Part shown: one piece after another, positions 1 to 7,832 of the stretch | Position numbering within the stretch: the first letter of the stretch is position 1 | Layout: each line of letters begins with the position of its first letter | Source of the DNA: CADDYT01 sp035294125 | Lineage (GTDB): Bacteria; Chloroflexota; Ktedonobacteria; Ktedonobacterales; Ktedonobacteraceae | Reading direction: 5' to 3' | DNA: 64,000 nucleotides | Assembly: GCA_035294125.1 (NCBI GenBank) | Contig: DATGLM010000057.1 | Coordinates: forward strand, 62,001-126,000 | Translations under genes and position numbers: made by a program | The notes under the pieces: model-generated | Database searches by the model: none | Seen by the model: only the letters and a program-made list of their open reading frames with translations | Told to the model about the DNA's origin: nothing

Positions 1-1
1 C

Positions 2-820
2 ATCTCTAAAATAGATACGTTCTTTTACGCTCTCATTGATCGGCGTGTTGCCGGTTCTCAAGAGGTTGGGGATGTCCTCTCTACTTTGCTTGCGAGTAAG
101 GATGAGAATGGCAACAAGATGACGAGAAAGCAGATACGCGATGCGCTTGTGTCACTGACAGCCGCCGGTCATGAAACGACAACCAACTCACTGATCTGGA
201 CAATGTACCTGCTCTCAAGGCATCCTGCGGTGTTTGAGAAGGTACAGGCCGAACTGCGAACGGTTCTTGGCGGGCGCGATCCCAGACTGAGCGATTTACC
301 TCAATTGACCTACCTGGATCAGGTCATTAAGGAATCGATGCGCCTGTATCCCTCTGGATGGACGCAGGGGCGCTGTGCGGTTGCGGATTTTGAACTGGAT
401 GGCTATCGTTTTCCCGCCGGGACGTTGCTCATGTTCAGTCAGTGGGCGCTGCATCGAAATCCTGATATCTGGGAGGACACTGATACCTTTCGTCCAGAGC
501 GTTGGGAGCCAGATCTGAAGCAGAAAGGACTGCAATGGGCCTATGTCCCCTTTGGGGGCGGCTCGCGCGTGTGCCTGGGCAGGTCACTTGCTCTACTGGA
601 ATTGTCCCTGATATTGCCTGTACTCTTGCAGCGCTACTTTCCACGTGTGCTGCCCGGTCATATCGTCGAGCCTTTGCCGCTCATTACGCTGCGTTCAAAA
701 AATGGAATGCCCGTCCGGTTGGAGCCTGTACAGAACTCGCCATTGAATGTTGCTGAGAGCATTGAGGCGCGAAAAGATGGTAAGAAATGCCCTTTTGCTC
801 ATCCAATAGGCAGTTCCTGA
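2..820 (+). CDS. Cytochrome P450, C-terminal part (runs off the left edge)
   Basis: Haem-thiolate monooxygenase fragment of about 272 residues; the frame is open to base 2, so the true start lies outside the window. Seen in order: the I-helix oxygen-activation motif AGHETTT, the K-helix ESMR (ExxR), and the haem loop FGGGSRVCLGR with the axial Cys, followed by a normal P450 C-terminus. The tail ends with KKCPFAHP, an extra Cys/His-containing stretch I cannot explain. No transmembrane segment is visible in the part present. The FAD oxidase gene follows 50 bases downstream on the same strand, so the two may be co-transcribed. Substrate cannot be predicted. Confidence 0.93.
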   Translation: MSKIDTFFYALIDRRVAGSQEVGDVLSTLLASKDENGNKMTRKQIRDALVSLTAAGHETTTNSLIWTMYLLSRHPAVFEKVQAELRTVLGGRDPRLSDLPQLTYLDQVIKESMRLYPSGWTQGRCAVADFELDGYRFPAGTLLMFSQWALHRNPDIWEDTDTFRPERWEPDLKQKGLQWAYVPFGGGSRVCLGRSLALLELSLILPVLLQRYFPRVLPGHIVEPLPLITLRSKNGMPVRLEPVQNSPLNVAESIEARKDGKKCPFAHPIGSS

Positions 821-870
821 CAGGTTTTGACAAAGCGAGCTTATAGACAGGGAAGAGAGGGGATATCACG

Positions 871-2244
871 ATGGCTCCCTTGCCGGAAAGACGCTGGCAC
901 AATTGGTCTGGGTCTGTAGCATGCAGACCGCAGCAAATTGCTCAGCCTACCAGTATTGAGGGGCTGGTACAGATCATCAGAGCCTGTAGCAAGGACAATC
1001 AGCATGTACGAGTAGTTGGTTCCGGTCACTCTTTCACACCGCTGGTACAAACGGATGATGTCTTGCTCTCTCTACATCACATGCGGGGCATTGAAGAGAT
1101 CGATACTGAACGCGGTACGGTGACGGTGCTGGCTGGAACTCCACTTAAAATGCTGGGAGAGGTTCTACACACACATGGACTGGCGCAAGAGAATCTTGGC
1201 GGCATTGATGCACAAACTATTGCCGGGGCGATCAGTACCGGCACGCATGGCACAGGGAGACGCTCTGGCACGCTGTCTGCACAGGTAGCCGGTCTCACGC
1301 TGGTCACAGCAAGCGGTGAAGTACTGGAATGCTCAGAAGACCATAATCGTGATCTGTTTAAGGCTGCCCAGGTCTCTCTAGGCACGCTTGGCGTAATTGT
1401 CAGAGTAAAACTGCGTGTTGTACCGGCCAAACGCCTCCATTTCAGGAGCCAGCGCGAGCGTTTCGGTTCTTGTCTGACCAATTTTGAACACTACAACCAG
1501 GAAAATAGCCATTTTGAGATCTTCTGGTTTCCTCATACTTCCTGGGTGCAGGTCAAGTTTCTGAATGAGACAAATCTTCCTGTGAGCAAGAGGAGCATCC
1601 GGGGGGATTTCAACAAGGTGGTGTTAGAAAATGGTATGTACTGGCTATTGTCGGAATGTTGCCGGTTACTTCCACCGCTTTCCAGAACTGTCAGCGCTCT
1701 CTCAACAATGGCTATCATGCCTGTGAACGAGGTCAACTATAGCCAGCGCGCGTATGTAGCGCCTCGTGTGGTACGTGTGCAGGCGATGGAGTACGCTATT
1801 CCAATTGAGGATGCGCAAGCAGCGCTGCGTGAGATAGAGGCTTGCATTCGTCAGCACCGTTTCCAGGTTCATTGTCCCCTGGGATGTCGTTTTGTCCGGG
1901 CCGATGACATCTGGCTCAGCCCGGCCTATCAACGTGATTCGGCCTATATCGCCGTGCATATGTACCGGGGCATGGCTTACCAATCCTATTTCCAGCACAT
2001 TGAGGAGATTTTGCAGCACTATCAGGGGCGCCCTCACTGGGGAAAAATGCATACTCTGGATGCGGCAAGGCTGGCGACCCTCTATCCGCACTGGCACGAT
2101 TTTCGCCGCATACGAGCGGCCCTTGATCCACAAGGTCTTTTCCTCAACGATTACTTGCGCCAATTACTAGATGCCGATGGGCCTGTTCCTCCTGGCCCTG
2201 CTCATTCTGAAAGAGAAGCTATAACAGGGCGAGATGCTGGCTGA
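871..2244 (+). CDS. FAD-binding sugar-lactone oxidase (D-arabinono-1,4-lactone oxidase family)
   Basis: A 457-residue VAO/PCMH-fold flavoenzyme. The N-terminal FAD domain carries VGSGHSF (residues 49-55); in this family that His is the usual covalent attachment site for FAD. GTHGTG follows in the FAD domain, and the C-terminal ALO domain shows HWGKMH (about 389-394), the typical substrate-side motif, then the terminal ALDPQGLFLNDYL block. The family oxidises aldonolactones or alditols and passes electrons to oxygen. A purine-rich ribosome site (GGAAGAGAGGGG, from 851) precedes the ATG. The gene follows the P450 closely; whether they share a pathway is inference. The actual substrate is unknown. 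Confidence 0.9.
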   Translation: MAPLPERRWHNWSGSVACRPQQIAQPTSIEGLVQIIRACSKDNQHVRVVGSGHSFTPLVQTDDVLLSLHHMRGIEEIDTERGTVTVLAGTPLKMLGEVLHTHGLAQENLGGIDAQTIAGAISTGTHGTGRRSGTLSAQVAGLTLVTASGEVLECSEDHNRDLFKAAQVSLGTLGVIVRVKLRVVPAKRLHFRSQRERFGSCLTNFEHYNQENSHFEIFWFPHTSWVQVKFLNETNLPVSKRSIRGDFNKVVLENGMYWLLSECCRLLPPLSRTVSALSTMAIMPVNEVNYSQRAYVAPRVVRVQAMEYAIPIEDAQAALREIEACIRQHRFQVHCPLGCRFVRADDIWLSPAYQRDSAYIAVHMYRGMAYQSYFQHIEEILQHYQGRPHWGKMHTLDAARLATLYPHWHDFRRIRAALDPQGLFLNDYLRQLLDADGPVPPGPAHSEREAITGRDAG

Positions 2245-2267
2245 CCGCGGGCGCGAGTAGAGGGCAC

Positions 2268-3626
2268 TTACAGGTGGGATGCATTCGCCAGATCGTTCTC
2301 TGCCGGTTTGCGCCATGTCCAGCCAGCTCCTGTGACGATCAGGCTGAAGAGAATACAGATGAGCAGGCCGATGGGAGCGCCATAGGAGGCTGAAAGCCAG
2401 CCCGCCAGCAGATAGCCCGGCGGGATGCTTCCAGTAAAGAAGAGGATATATACGCTGATGACGCGCCCTCGTAGATGATCGGGAGCAATCGCTTGCAGCA
2501 TGGTAGTAGCCATCGCGGCGAAGATCGTCTCTACCCCACCCACACTCGCGATCAGCACGAGTGAGAGAAGATAGATATGCGAGAGCGCGAAAAACGCCTC
2601 CAACACACTGAAGATCAGCGTGCCGAGCAGTATGCCGCGAATCGTGGGCCGCCGGTTGCTCCATGCCAGCCAGAGCGCCGAGACCAACGAACCAACGCCC
2701 ATCGCAGCGGAGAGAAAACCAAAACCAGTTGCGCCGGCATGCAGCACGTCCGTGGCAAAGAGCGGAAGCACGACGCTGAAGTTCGCGCCGAAGAGCAATA
2801 CCAGGCCCACTACCACGATCACCAGCACGACCGCAGGCGTTTTCCAGACATAATCCAGACCTTCGCGCAGGCTTTGCCATGTATTCTGCGTATTCTGCCG
2901 CCTGTTCGTCCTGTCTTCAAGCGGCTGGGCAAAGAGTTCATGAGTGCGGATCAGCGCCAGAGCCACGATCACGGCGAGAAAGCTGAGCGCATTGAGCAGG
3001 AAGAGCATGGCGACACCGCTAATGGCGATGATGATGCCGCCAAGTCCGGGACCCACAATACGCGCCAGGTTCATAAGTGAAGAATTCAGGGCAACAGCGT
3101 TAGGTAAGTCCTCACGTCCTGCCAGCTCGATAACAAACGCCGAACGTGTTGGCTGATCCAGGCAACTCGTGATGCCCAGCAGGATTGCCAGGACATAAAT
3201 GTGCCAGAGTTGGATGGTGCCGGTCGCAATCAATAGCCAGAGCACGAAAGCCTGAAGCATGGCCGCAGTTTGAGTCACGAGCAAGACGCTGCGTTTGAGC
3301 CAGCGATCGGCAAAGACGCCGCCAAAGAGCGAGAAGAGCAACACAGGCAAAAATTGCAGTGCCCCTACCAGGCCAAGCTGAACGGCGCTGTGCGTCAATT
3401 CCAGCACCAGCCAGGACTGCCCGGTAGCCTGCATCCAGGTACCCATGAGTGAGATCAACTGACCAAACCAGTACAGGCGAAAATTGCGATGTCTCAAGGA
3501 AGTAAAGGCTTGTAGCAACCTTTTTGTCGGCATCACCTGTAGCGGCGTATTGATTGTGGGCATTTCCCCCTCAGGGATGCTCTCAGGAACAGGCTGTCCC
3601 TGAGAGCAAAGAGAGTCCTTTTTCAT
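2268..3626 (-). CDS. MFS transporter, DHA3/EntS-like exporter
   Basis: Twelve-helix major facilitator protein of about 452 residues, with the MFS_3 pattern (first helix after FRLYWFGQLISLMGTWMQ; the loop GGVFADRWLKR is the family motif-A region). Likely a proton-driven exporter in the cytoplasmic membrane; substrate unknown. I chose the ATG at 3626 because AGAAGGA lies a suitable distance upstream. A TTG at 3665 would add 13 residues and overlap the stop of the upstream sigma-factor gene by four bases (TTGA), but has no visible ribosome site. Either way the two genes form one leftward operon, suggesting the exporter is co-expressed with the sigma factor. Confidence 0.9.
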   Translation of the reverse strand: MKKDSLCSQGQPVPESIPEGEMPTINTPLQVMPTKRLLQAFTSLRHRNFRLYWFGQLISLMGTWMQATGQSWLVLELTHSAVQLGLVGALQFLPVLLFSLFGGVFADRWLKRSVLLVTQTAAMLQAFVLWLLIATGTIQLWHIYVLAILLGITSCLDQPTRSAFVIELAGREDLPNAVALNSSLMNLARIVGPGLGGIIIAISGVAMLFLLNALSFLAVIVALALIRTHELFAQPLEDRTNRRQNTQNTWQSLREGLDYVWKTPAVVLVIVVVGLVLLFGANFSVVLPLFATDVLHAGATGFGFLSAAMGVGSLVSALWLAWSNRRPTIRGILLGTLIFSVLEAFFALSHIYLLSLVLIASVGGVETIFAAMATTMLQAIAPDHLRGRVISVYILFFTGSIPPGYLLAGWLSASYGAPIGLLICILFSLIVTGAGWTWRKPAENDLANASHL

Positions 3627-3661
3627 GCACGGGTCCTTCTGCTGGCGCTCAACCTTGCCAT

Positions 3662-4963
3662 TCAATAGGTCGCGAGAACGCGCAAGGTATCGCGATGAGC
3701 AAGAATTGTTATGTTGGCAGCGCTTCCCCTATCATTGATCTGGAAGCTGAGAGCAGGTTGTCCGGCAAACTCAAACAGGATTCCAGGTGTGCTCAGCCAG
3801 CGAGGATGTTGCTCCATGAATTGACGTGCCTGGGGATGAGACCAGTAGACTATCTGGTCGACTGAAGGCAAGTCGCCCTGAGAACAGACATTCTCTCCAC
3901 AATGCTGGCAAGACCAGCGAATCCAGAAAGAGTATGGCAGAGAGGACGAGGTAGTTTCTTCCGTCGCTGCGTTCGTTACCTCTAAAGAGGTAGGATGGCC
4001 GCACCACGGGCAGGGCTGATTGCCTGAGCGCAACGCCTGTAACACCAGTTCTGACAGTCCATGCATGGTACGTTTCCAGGCCGGGCGAAATGTTCGTAAT
4101 CTTCCTAACGATACCAGCCCCATGCTGTGGACGGTATCGAGACCATATCTCTGCGAGCAGCCAGGACAGCGCGCATGGAGGTTGAAACTTCCCTCAGCCG
4201 TCTCGAAAAAGCTGCCCTGAAGGCGATGGCGACCGCAGTACGAACACCACACGCTCGTTTCAAACCAGTTGCCGTTGTTCTCATGGACTGCTACCACCCC
4301 GAAGGAAGCAGCTTCCTGATACAAAGGGCCACTGAGCACTGCGCGCAGTTGACGTCGTACCCGGTGTAGTCGTGTGTCCAGTGTGCCAACAGAGATGCCC
4401 AGTCGCTCCGCCACCTCATTGTGAGGGAGTTCAAGCAGGTGACACATCTCCACCATCTGGCGTGCCTGCTGTGGTAAGTAGCTCATTGCATGATCGAGTA
4501 GTCGCGCCAGTTCCTGCTGGTTGAGCAGTTCAAGTGGATCGGATGCAGAGGAATCCAGGAGACTGGCGGGAAGAGATGTATCATCCTCCCCTGAAGTGAA
4601 TTCATTGTCCTGAACTGTTCTTGAGAGAGGAAGCTGCCTGAGCAGATTGTTCTGCTGTCTCTGAGCATAGCGTCGGCAGACATTGCGACAGATTTCATCG
4701 ATCCAGAGATGAAAACCGGAAGGAGCAGTGAGCCGTTCCAGATGGCTCCAGGCTTCGAGCAATGCTTCCTGAACGATATCATCGATGGCAGAACTTTCTA
4801 CGCCTCGTGCCCGTGCAATACGAGCAAGGCGCTGGCGTGTTGCCGTCAGTATACCAGATTGATCGCTCAGTAAAGCGGATTTGAGTCGCTGGTATTCTCC
4901 TGGCAAACTCTGTTGTTGCACGTCGTCAAAGGTTTCCGGCATAACAATCTCCCGTTCATTCAT
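3662..4963 (-). CDS. ECF-like sigma-70 factor with a C-terminal double zinc-ribbon extension
   Basis: 433 residues. Sigma region 2 lies at about 45-105 (DDIVQEALLEAWSHLE) and region 4 at about 150-205 (LPQQARQMVEM, then the HTH NEVAERLGISVGTLDTRLHRVR). Past residue 230 it has two Cys4 clusters, C240/C243-C266/C269 and C318/C321-C352/C355, which look like zinc ribbons, then about 70 residues of unrecognised sequence. Ordinary ECF factors are about 180-200 residues, so more than half of this protein is extension; such tails can replace a separate anti-sigma factor, but that is inference here. A strong GGAGGTGAA ribosome site supports the ATG. CACAAT/ATTGTG half-sites at 5002-5022 could be an operator. 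It overlaps or abuts the MFS gene. Confidence 0.9.
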   Translation of the reverse strand: MNEREIVMPETFDDVQQQSLPGEYQRLKSALLSDQSGILTATRQRLARIARARGVESSAIDDIVQEALLEAWSHLERLTAPSGFHLWIDEICRNVCRRYAQRQQNNLLRQLPLSRTVQDNEFTSGEDDTSLPASLLDSSASDPLELLNQQELARLLDHAMSYLPQQARQMVEMCHLLELPHNEVAERLGISVGTLDTRLHRVRRQLRAVLSGPLYQEAASFGVVAVHENNGNWFETSVWCSYCGRHRLQGSFFETAEGSFNLHARCPGCSQRYGLDTVHSMGLVSLGRLRTFRPAWKRTMHGLSELVLQALRSGNQPCPWCGHPTSLEVTNAATEETTSSSLPYSFWIRWSCQHCGENVCSQGDLPSVDQIVYWSHPQARQFMEQHPRWLSTPGILFEFAGQPALSFQINDRGSAANITILAHRDTLRVLATY

Positions 4964-5197
4964 TTCACCTCCATCATATCACCTCAATATCCTTTCTCTT
5001 ACACAATTTTTTGCAGATTGTGAGGGATTTCTTGAACAACAAAAACTCTTCACGGGAAAAGAAATAAAATCCCAAAAATTACTGTAAGGATTGGGCTGTT
5101 GAAGTGATGAGAGAGCAGAAAATGGTGAGGACGCGAAAAATCGCAGCCATCAGCAGTAGGGACAGATATTGTTTCAACGAATGGAGGGAAACATGTA

Positions 5198-5638
5198 ATG
5201 GAATGCCTGTTTTGTCAGATTCAGCAGGGGCAGGTTCCTGTTCCAGGCGGCTTCATCTATGAAGATGAACTTGTCTGTGCCACGCACTACTCTTACGATA
5301 CGATGCCAGTCTACCTGGGTAACCTCGTAGTGCAGACAAAGAGGCACGCGCCGACTTTCGCAGATCTTACTTATTGTGAGGCCCGTGCTGTGGGGCTGTT
5401 GGTGACACGGTTGAGCCGGGCGCTCAAGGCTTGTGTGGGTGCCGAACGCAGTTATGTAGTCTTTTTTGGTGAAGTAGTTCCTCACCTCCACGTTTTCGTC
5501 ACCGCCCGCTATCCAGATACACCGCCGGAATACTGGCGCTCGAATATCTCTGCCTGGCCCGATGCTCCTAGAGGCGGGCCAGAGGAGGTTAGCGCTCTGT
5601 GTGATAAACTTCGAGCTTATCTAGCACAGACAGTTTAG
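5198..5638 (+). CDS. HIT-family protein with a variant histidine triad
   Basis: 146 residues, normal for HIT nucleotide hydrolases/transferases. N-terminal CLFC (C3, C6) resembles the zinc-binding start of bacterial HIT proteins. The triad region reads VPHLHVFV: H96 and H98 are present but the third His position is Phe100. In Hint proteins the middle His is the nucleophile, so H98 would be kept while its partner is lost; activity may be altered. GGAGGG at 5184-5189 precedes the ATG. The gene reads towards the rhodanese-fusion gene 42 bases downstream, so the two may be one transcript. Substrate unknown. Confidence 0.85.
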   Translation: MECLFCQIQQGQVPVPGGFIYEDELVCATHYSYDTMPVYLGNLVVQTKRHAPTFADLTYCEARAVGLLVTRLSRALKACVGAERSYVVFFGEVVPHLHVFVTARYPDTPPEYWRSNISAWPDAPRGGPEEVSALCDKLRAYLAQTV

Positions 5639-5680
5639 CTCATCATTACGATTGTGAACATTTGAAAGGAAGCTATCTTC

Positions 5681-6775
5681 ATGAACAACGCACCGATGAA
5701 ACCGAGAATCCTCGCTCTGCTCTCCTTTGCTCGGCAGCAGGAGCAGCAGCTTGTAGACGGACTCAGCGAAGCTGAGCGGAATGCGATGGGCACGCCGGAT
5801 GCCTGGGCTGCTAAAGACTTTCTGGTCAATATCATGCGCTGGAAGCAGTTGCAGACTGAAAAGCTGGCTGCCGCAGTACGCGGCGAAACGCCTCCTGCCT
5901 GGCGCGATATGCAACTGGTTCACCAGATCAACAACGAGGCGTTCACCCGCTACCAGGCATATTCTTTTCAGAACGTACTGGCGGAATCTGAGCGCATTTT
6001 CAACGCCTTCATTGCGCAGGTTGAGAGCATGAGTGAAGAGGAACTGACGGATGCTCAGCTTTACGATTGGCAGGAAGGAGAGCCGCTGTGGGAAGAGACG
6101 CTGGGTAACGGTCTCTGGCATCCATGCAGCCAGATGACGGCCTTTTATCTCCAGCGTGGGGATAGGCAAGCCGCCCTTCACCTGCAAGAGGCGCTGCTGA
6201 TGGCTGCGCGCCAGGCTGAACTACCACCTGAAGAACTCGCTGTTTGTATCTATAACCAGGCCTGTTTCTATGCCACGAATGGCTGGCCCGATAAGGCGCT
6301 GCTGCTCCTGCCGGAGGCAGTGCGACTCCGACCAACTCTTATCGAATGGTCGAAACACGACTCCGACCTGGATTCGTTGCGCAGCGATTCAGCTTTCGAG
6401 GCAATCTACCAGGACTCTTCGCTGGCAGCGAAAGCGCCGGTGAGCAGCCTCATCAGCCCGCGAGCACTCTATGCAAGCAGCAACACAGAGCGACCACCCA
6501 TAATCATCGATGTGCGCGGCGCGAGCGAATTTGCCGCCGGTCATGTGCAGGGCGCCAGGAATATTCCGTTGGGCCAGCTTGCCAGGAAGCTCCAGCAACT
6601 TCCGGCAGATCAGCCCATTGTGACGTATTGCAATATGCATCATCCTGGTGAGTCACGCGGTGAACGTGCTGCGGCACTCTTACGCGAACATGGCTACCAG
6701 GCGCAAACAATAGATGGCGGCTATCCGGCATGGAAGGAAGCCGGTCTGCCGGTGGAAGAACCATTACAAGCCTGA
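5681..6775 (+). CDS. Three-part fusion: DinB/ClbS-like bundle, TPR linker, rhodanese
   Basis: 364 residues, cytoplasmic. Residues 1-165 look like a DinB/DfsB-type four-helix bundle (W-rich, ending in ETLGNGLWHPCSQM). Residues about 170-235 form a short TPR-like helix pair (YNQACFYATNGWPDKALLLL then DSDLDSLRSD). Residues 255-360 are a rhodanese domain with IIDVRGASEFAAGHVQGARNIP and the active Cys317 in YCNMHHPGESRGERAA. The loop after the Cys is longer than the usual six-residue rhodanese loop. Rhodaneses move sulfane sulfur; the bundle may bind a thiol or metal, but no substrate can be named. AAAGGAAG precedes the ATG. Confidence 0.85.
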   Translation: MNNAPMKPRILALLSFARQQEQQLVDGLSEAERNAMGTPDAWAAKDFLVNIMRWKQLQTEKLAAAVRGETPPAWRDMQLVHQINNEAFTRYQAYSFQNVLAESERIFNAFIAQVESMSEEELTDAQLYDWQEGEPLWEETLGNGLWHPCSQMTAFYLQRGDRQAALHLQEALLMAARQAELPPEELAVCIYNQACFYATNGWPDKALLLLPEAVRLRPTLIEWSKHDSDLDSLRSDSAFEAIYQDSSLAAKAPVSSLISPRALYASSNTERPPIIIDVRGASEFAAGHVQGARNIPLGQLARKLQQLPADQPIVTYCNMHHPGESRGERAAALLREHGYQAQTIDGGYPAWKEAGLPVEEPLQA

Positions 6776-6780
6776 AAAAG

Positions 6781-7746
6781 TCACTTTCTCTCGATTTCAT
6801 TCGAAGCGTTGGCGATTTCAAGCATGCGCTCGCCCAGCCGCTGCAAGGCATCGCGTAGTTCAGGAGGATGATGGATGGCGAACGGGAGGTTCAGCGCCAT
6901 CAGGTAGCGTGCCATACCCTCGATATCTTCGTACTGCTCCTGAAACAGCACGCCTGTAACGGTAGGTGTCAGCGTGCCATAAGATGCTGGGATCTTTTGC
7001 CGCACGGTAGAGAGGTCTGCTTGAAACTCGACTTCTATCTGTACGCCTTCTGGCTTATATTTCTCGCGCAGAAACGTCTCAAAATCGAAATCCTCTGTCT
7101 TGTCAAAGGTTTCATCAAGTACCTCTAACTTCTGGATGCGATCTAAGCGGAAGACGCGATATCCCAGGCGCAAGCAGCAGTAGCCGATGAGATACCAGCG
7201 TCCTCTCCAGCCGGTCACGCCATACGGCTCGACCCTGCGGTGCGTGTCCTCATGGTGATACGAGCGATAATCGATGGCAATGCGTTGTGAAGCGTGAATG
7301 GCTGCGCTCAGATCGATCAGCAAAGAGGCGTCAGGTCCCGCTTGCTGTTCGTGTGGCACGAGAACAAGGTGTGCAGAAACAGCCTGCAAACGTTCTCGTG
7401 CTCGCATTGGCAGCACGCGCGAGACTTTCGCCAGAGCGCCCTCGATGGCTACGGGAGATTGTCCGATCTCCAGCCAGGAACTTGCCAGCAATCCCAGCAT
7501 GATTGCTGTAGCCTCTTCTTCCGTAAACAGCAGCGGAGGCAGCTTGAAGCCGGGCCGCAGCCGGTAGCCGCCGTGACGACCGATGGTGGCCTCGATAGGA
7601 ATGCCCACATCCTGGAGATGCATGATGTAGCGGCGTACCGTGCGCACATCCGTCTCCAGTCGAGCAGCGAGTTCAGGGCCGCTCATAGCTCCCCTGGACT
7701 GGAGCAATTCGAGTACAGTCAGCACGCGGCTGGTGGGATGATACAT
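6781..7746 (-). CDS. WYL-domain transcriptional regulator (YafY-like)
   Basis: About 321 residues. N-terminal winged HTH (SRVLTVLELLQSRGAMSG, then ELAARLETDVRTVRRYI), a WYL domain around IDYRSYHH...RGRWYLIGYCCLRLGYRVFRLDRI, and a C-terminal WCX extension. WYL proteins sense nucleic acids or other ligands and often act as repressors. The longer reading frame begins 39 codons upstream, but I chose the ATG at 7746: the protein start MYHPTSRVLTVLELL matches the family and GAGGAAAGGG lies just upstream. It ends only five bases from the convergent rhodanese-fusion gene. A perfect 15-bp inverted repeat lies upstream of it. Confidence 0.9.
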   Translation of the reverse strand: MYHPTSRVLTVLELLQSRGAMSGPELAARLETDVRTVRRYIMHLQDVGIPIEATIGRHGGYRLRPGFKLPPLLFTEEEATAIMLGLLASSWLEIGQSPVAIEGALAKVSRVLPMRARERLQAVSAHLVLVPHEQQAGPDASLLIDLSAAIHASQRIAIDYRSYHHEDTHRRVEPYGVTGWRGRWYLIGYCCLRLGYRVFRLDRIQKLEVLDETFDKTEDFDFETFLREKYKPEGVQIEVEFQADLSTVRQKIPASYGTLTPTVTGVLFQEQYEDIEGMARYLMALNLPFAIHHPPELRDALQRLGERMLEIANASNEIERK

Positions 7747-7781
7747 ACTTGCAGCCCTTTCCTCGTCGTAAGACAATATTT

Positions 7782-7822
7782 CTTCACGAGACTGCTCACC
7801 GTAGGTAAGCAGTCTCGTGAAG
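7782..7822 (-). terminator. Perfect hairpin after nrdJ (possible terminator or operator)
   Basis: CTTCACGAGACTGCT (7782-7796) and its exact complement (7808-7822) form a 15-bp stem with an 11-base loop. It begins 11 bases after the nrdJ stop and 36 bases before the WYL gene start. The leftward side is followed by AAATATTGTCT rather than a clean U-run, so intrinsic termination is plausible but not certain; it could also be an operator for the WYL gene. Confidence 0.5.
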
Positions 7823-7832
7823 CAGGCTCCGG

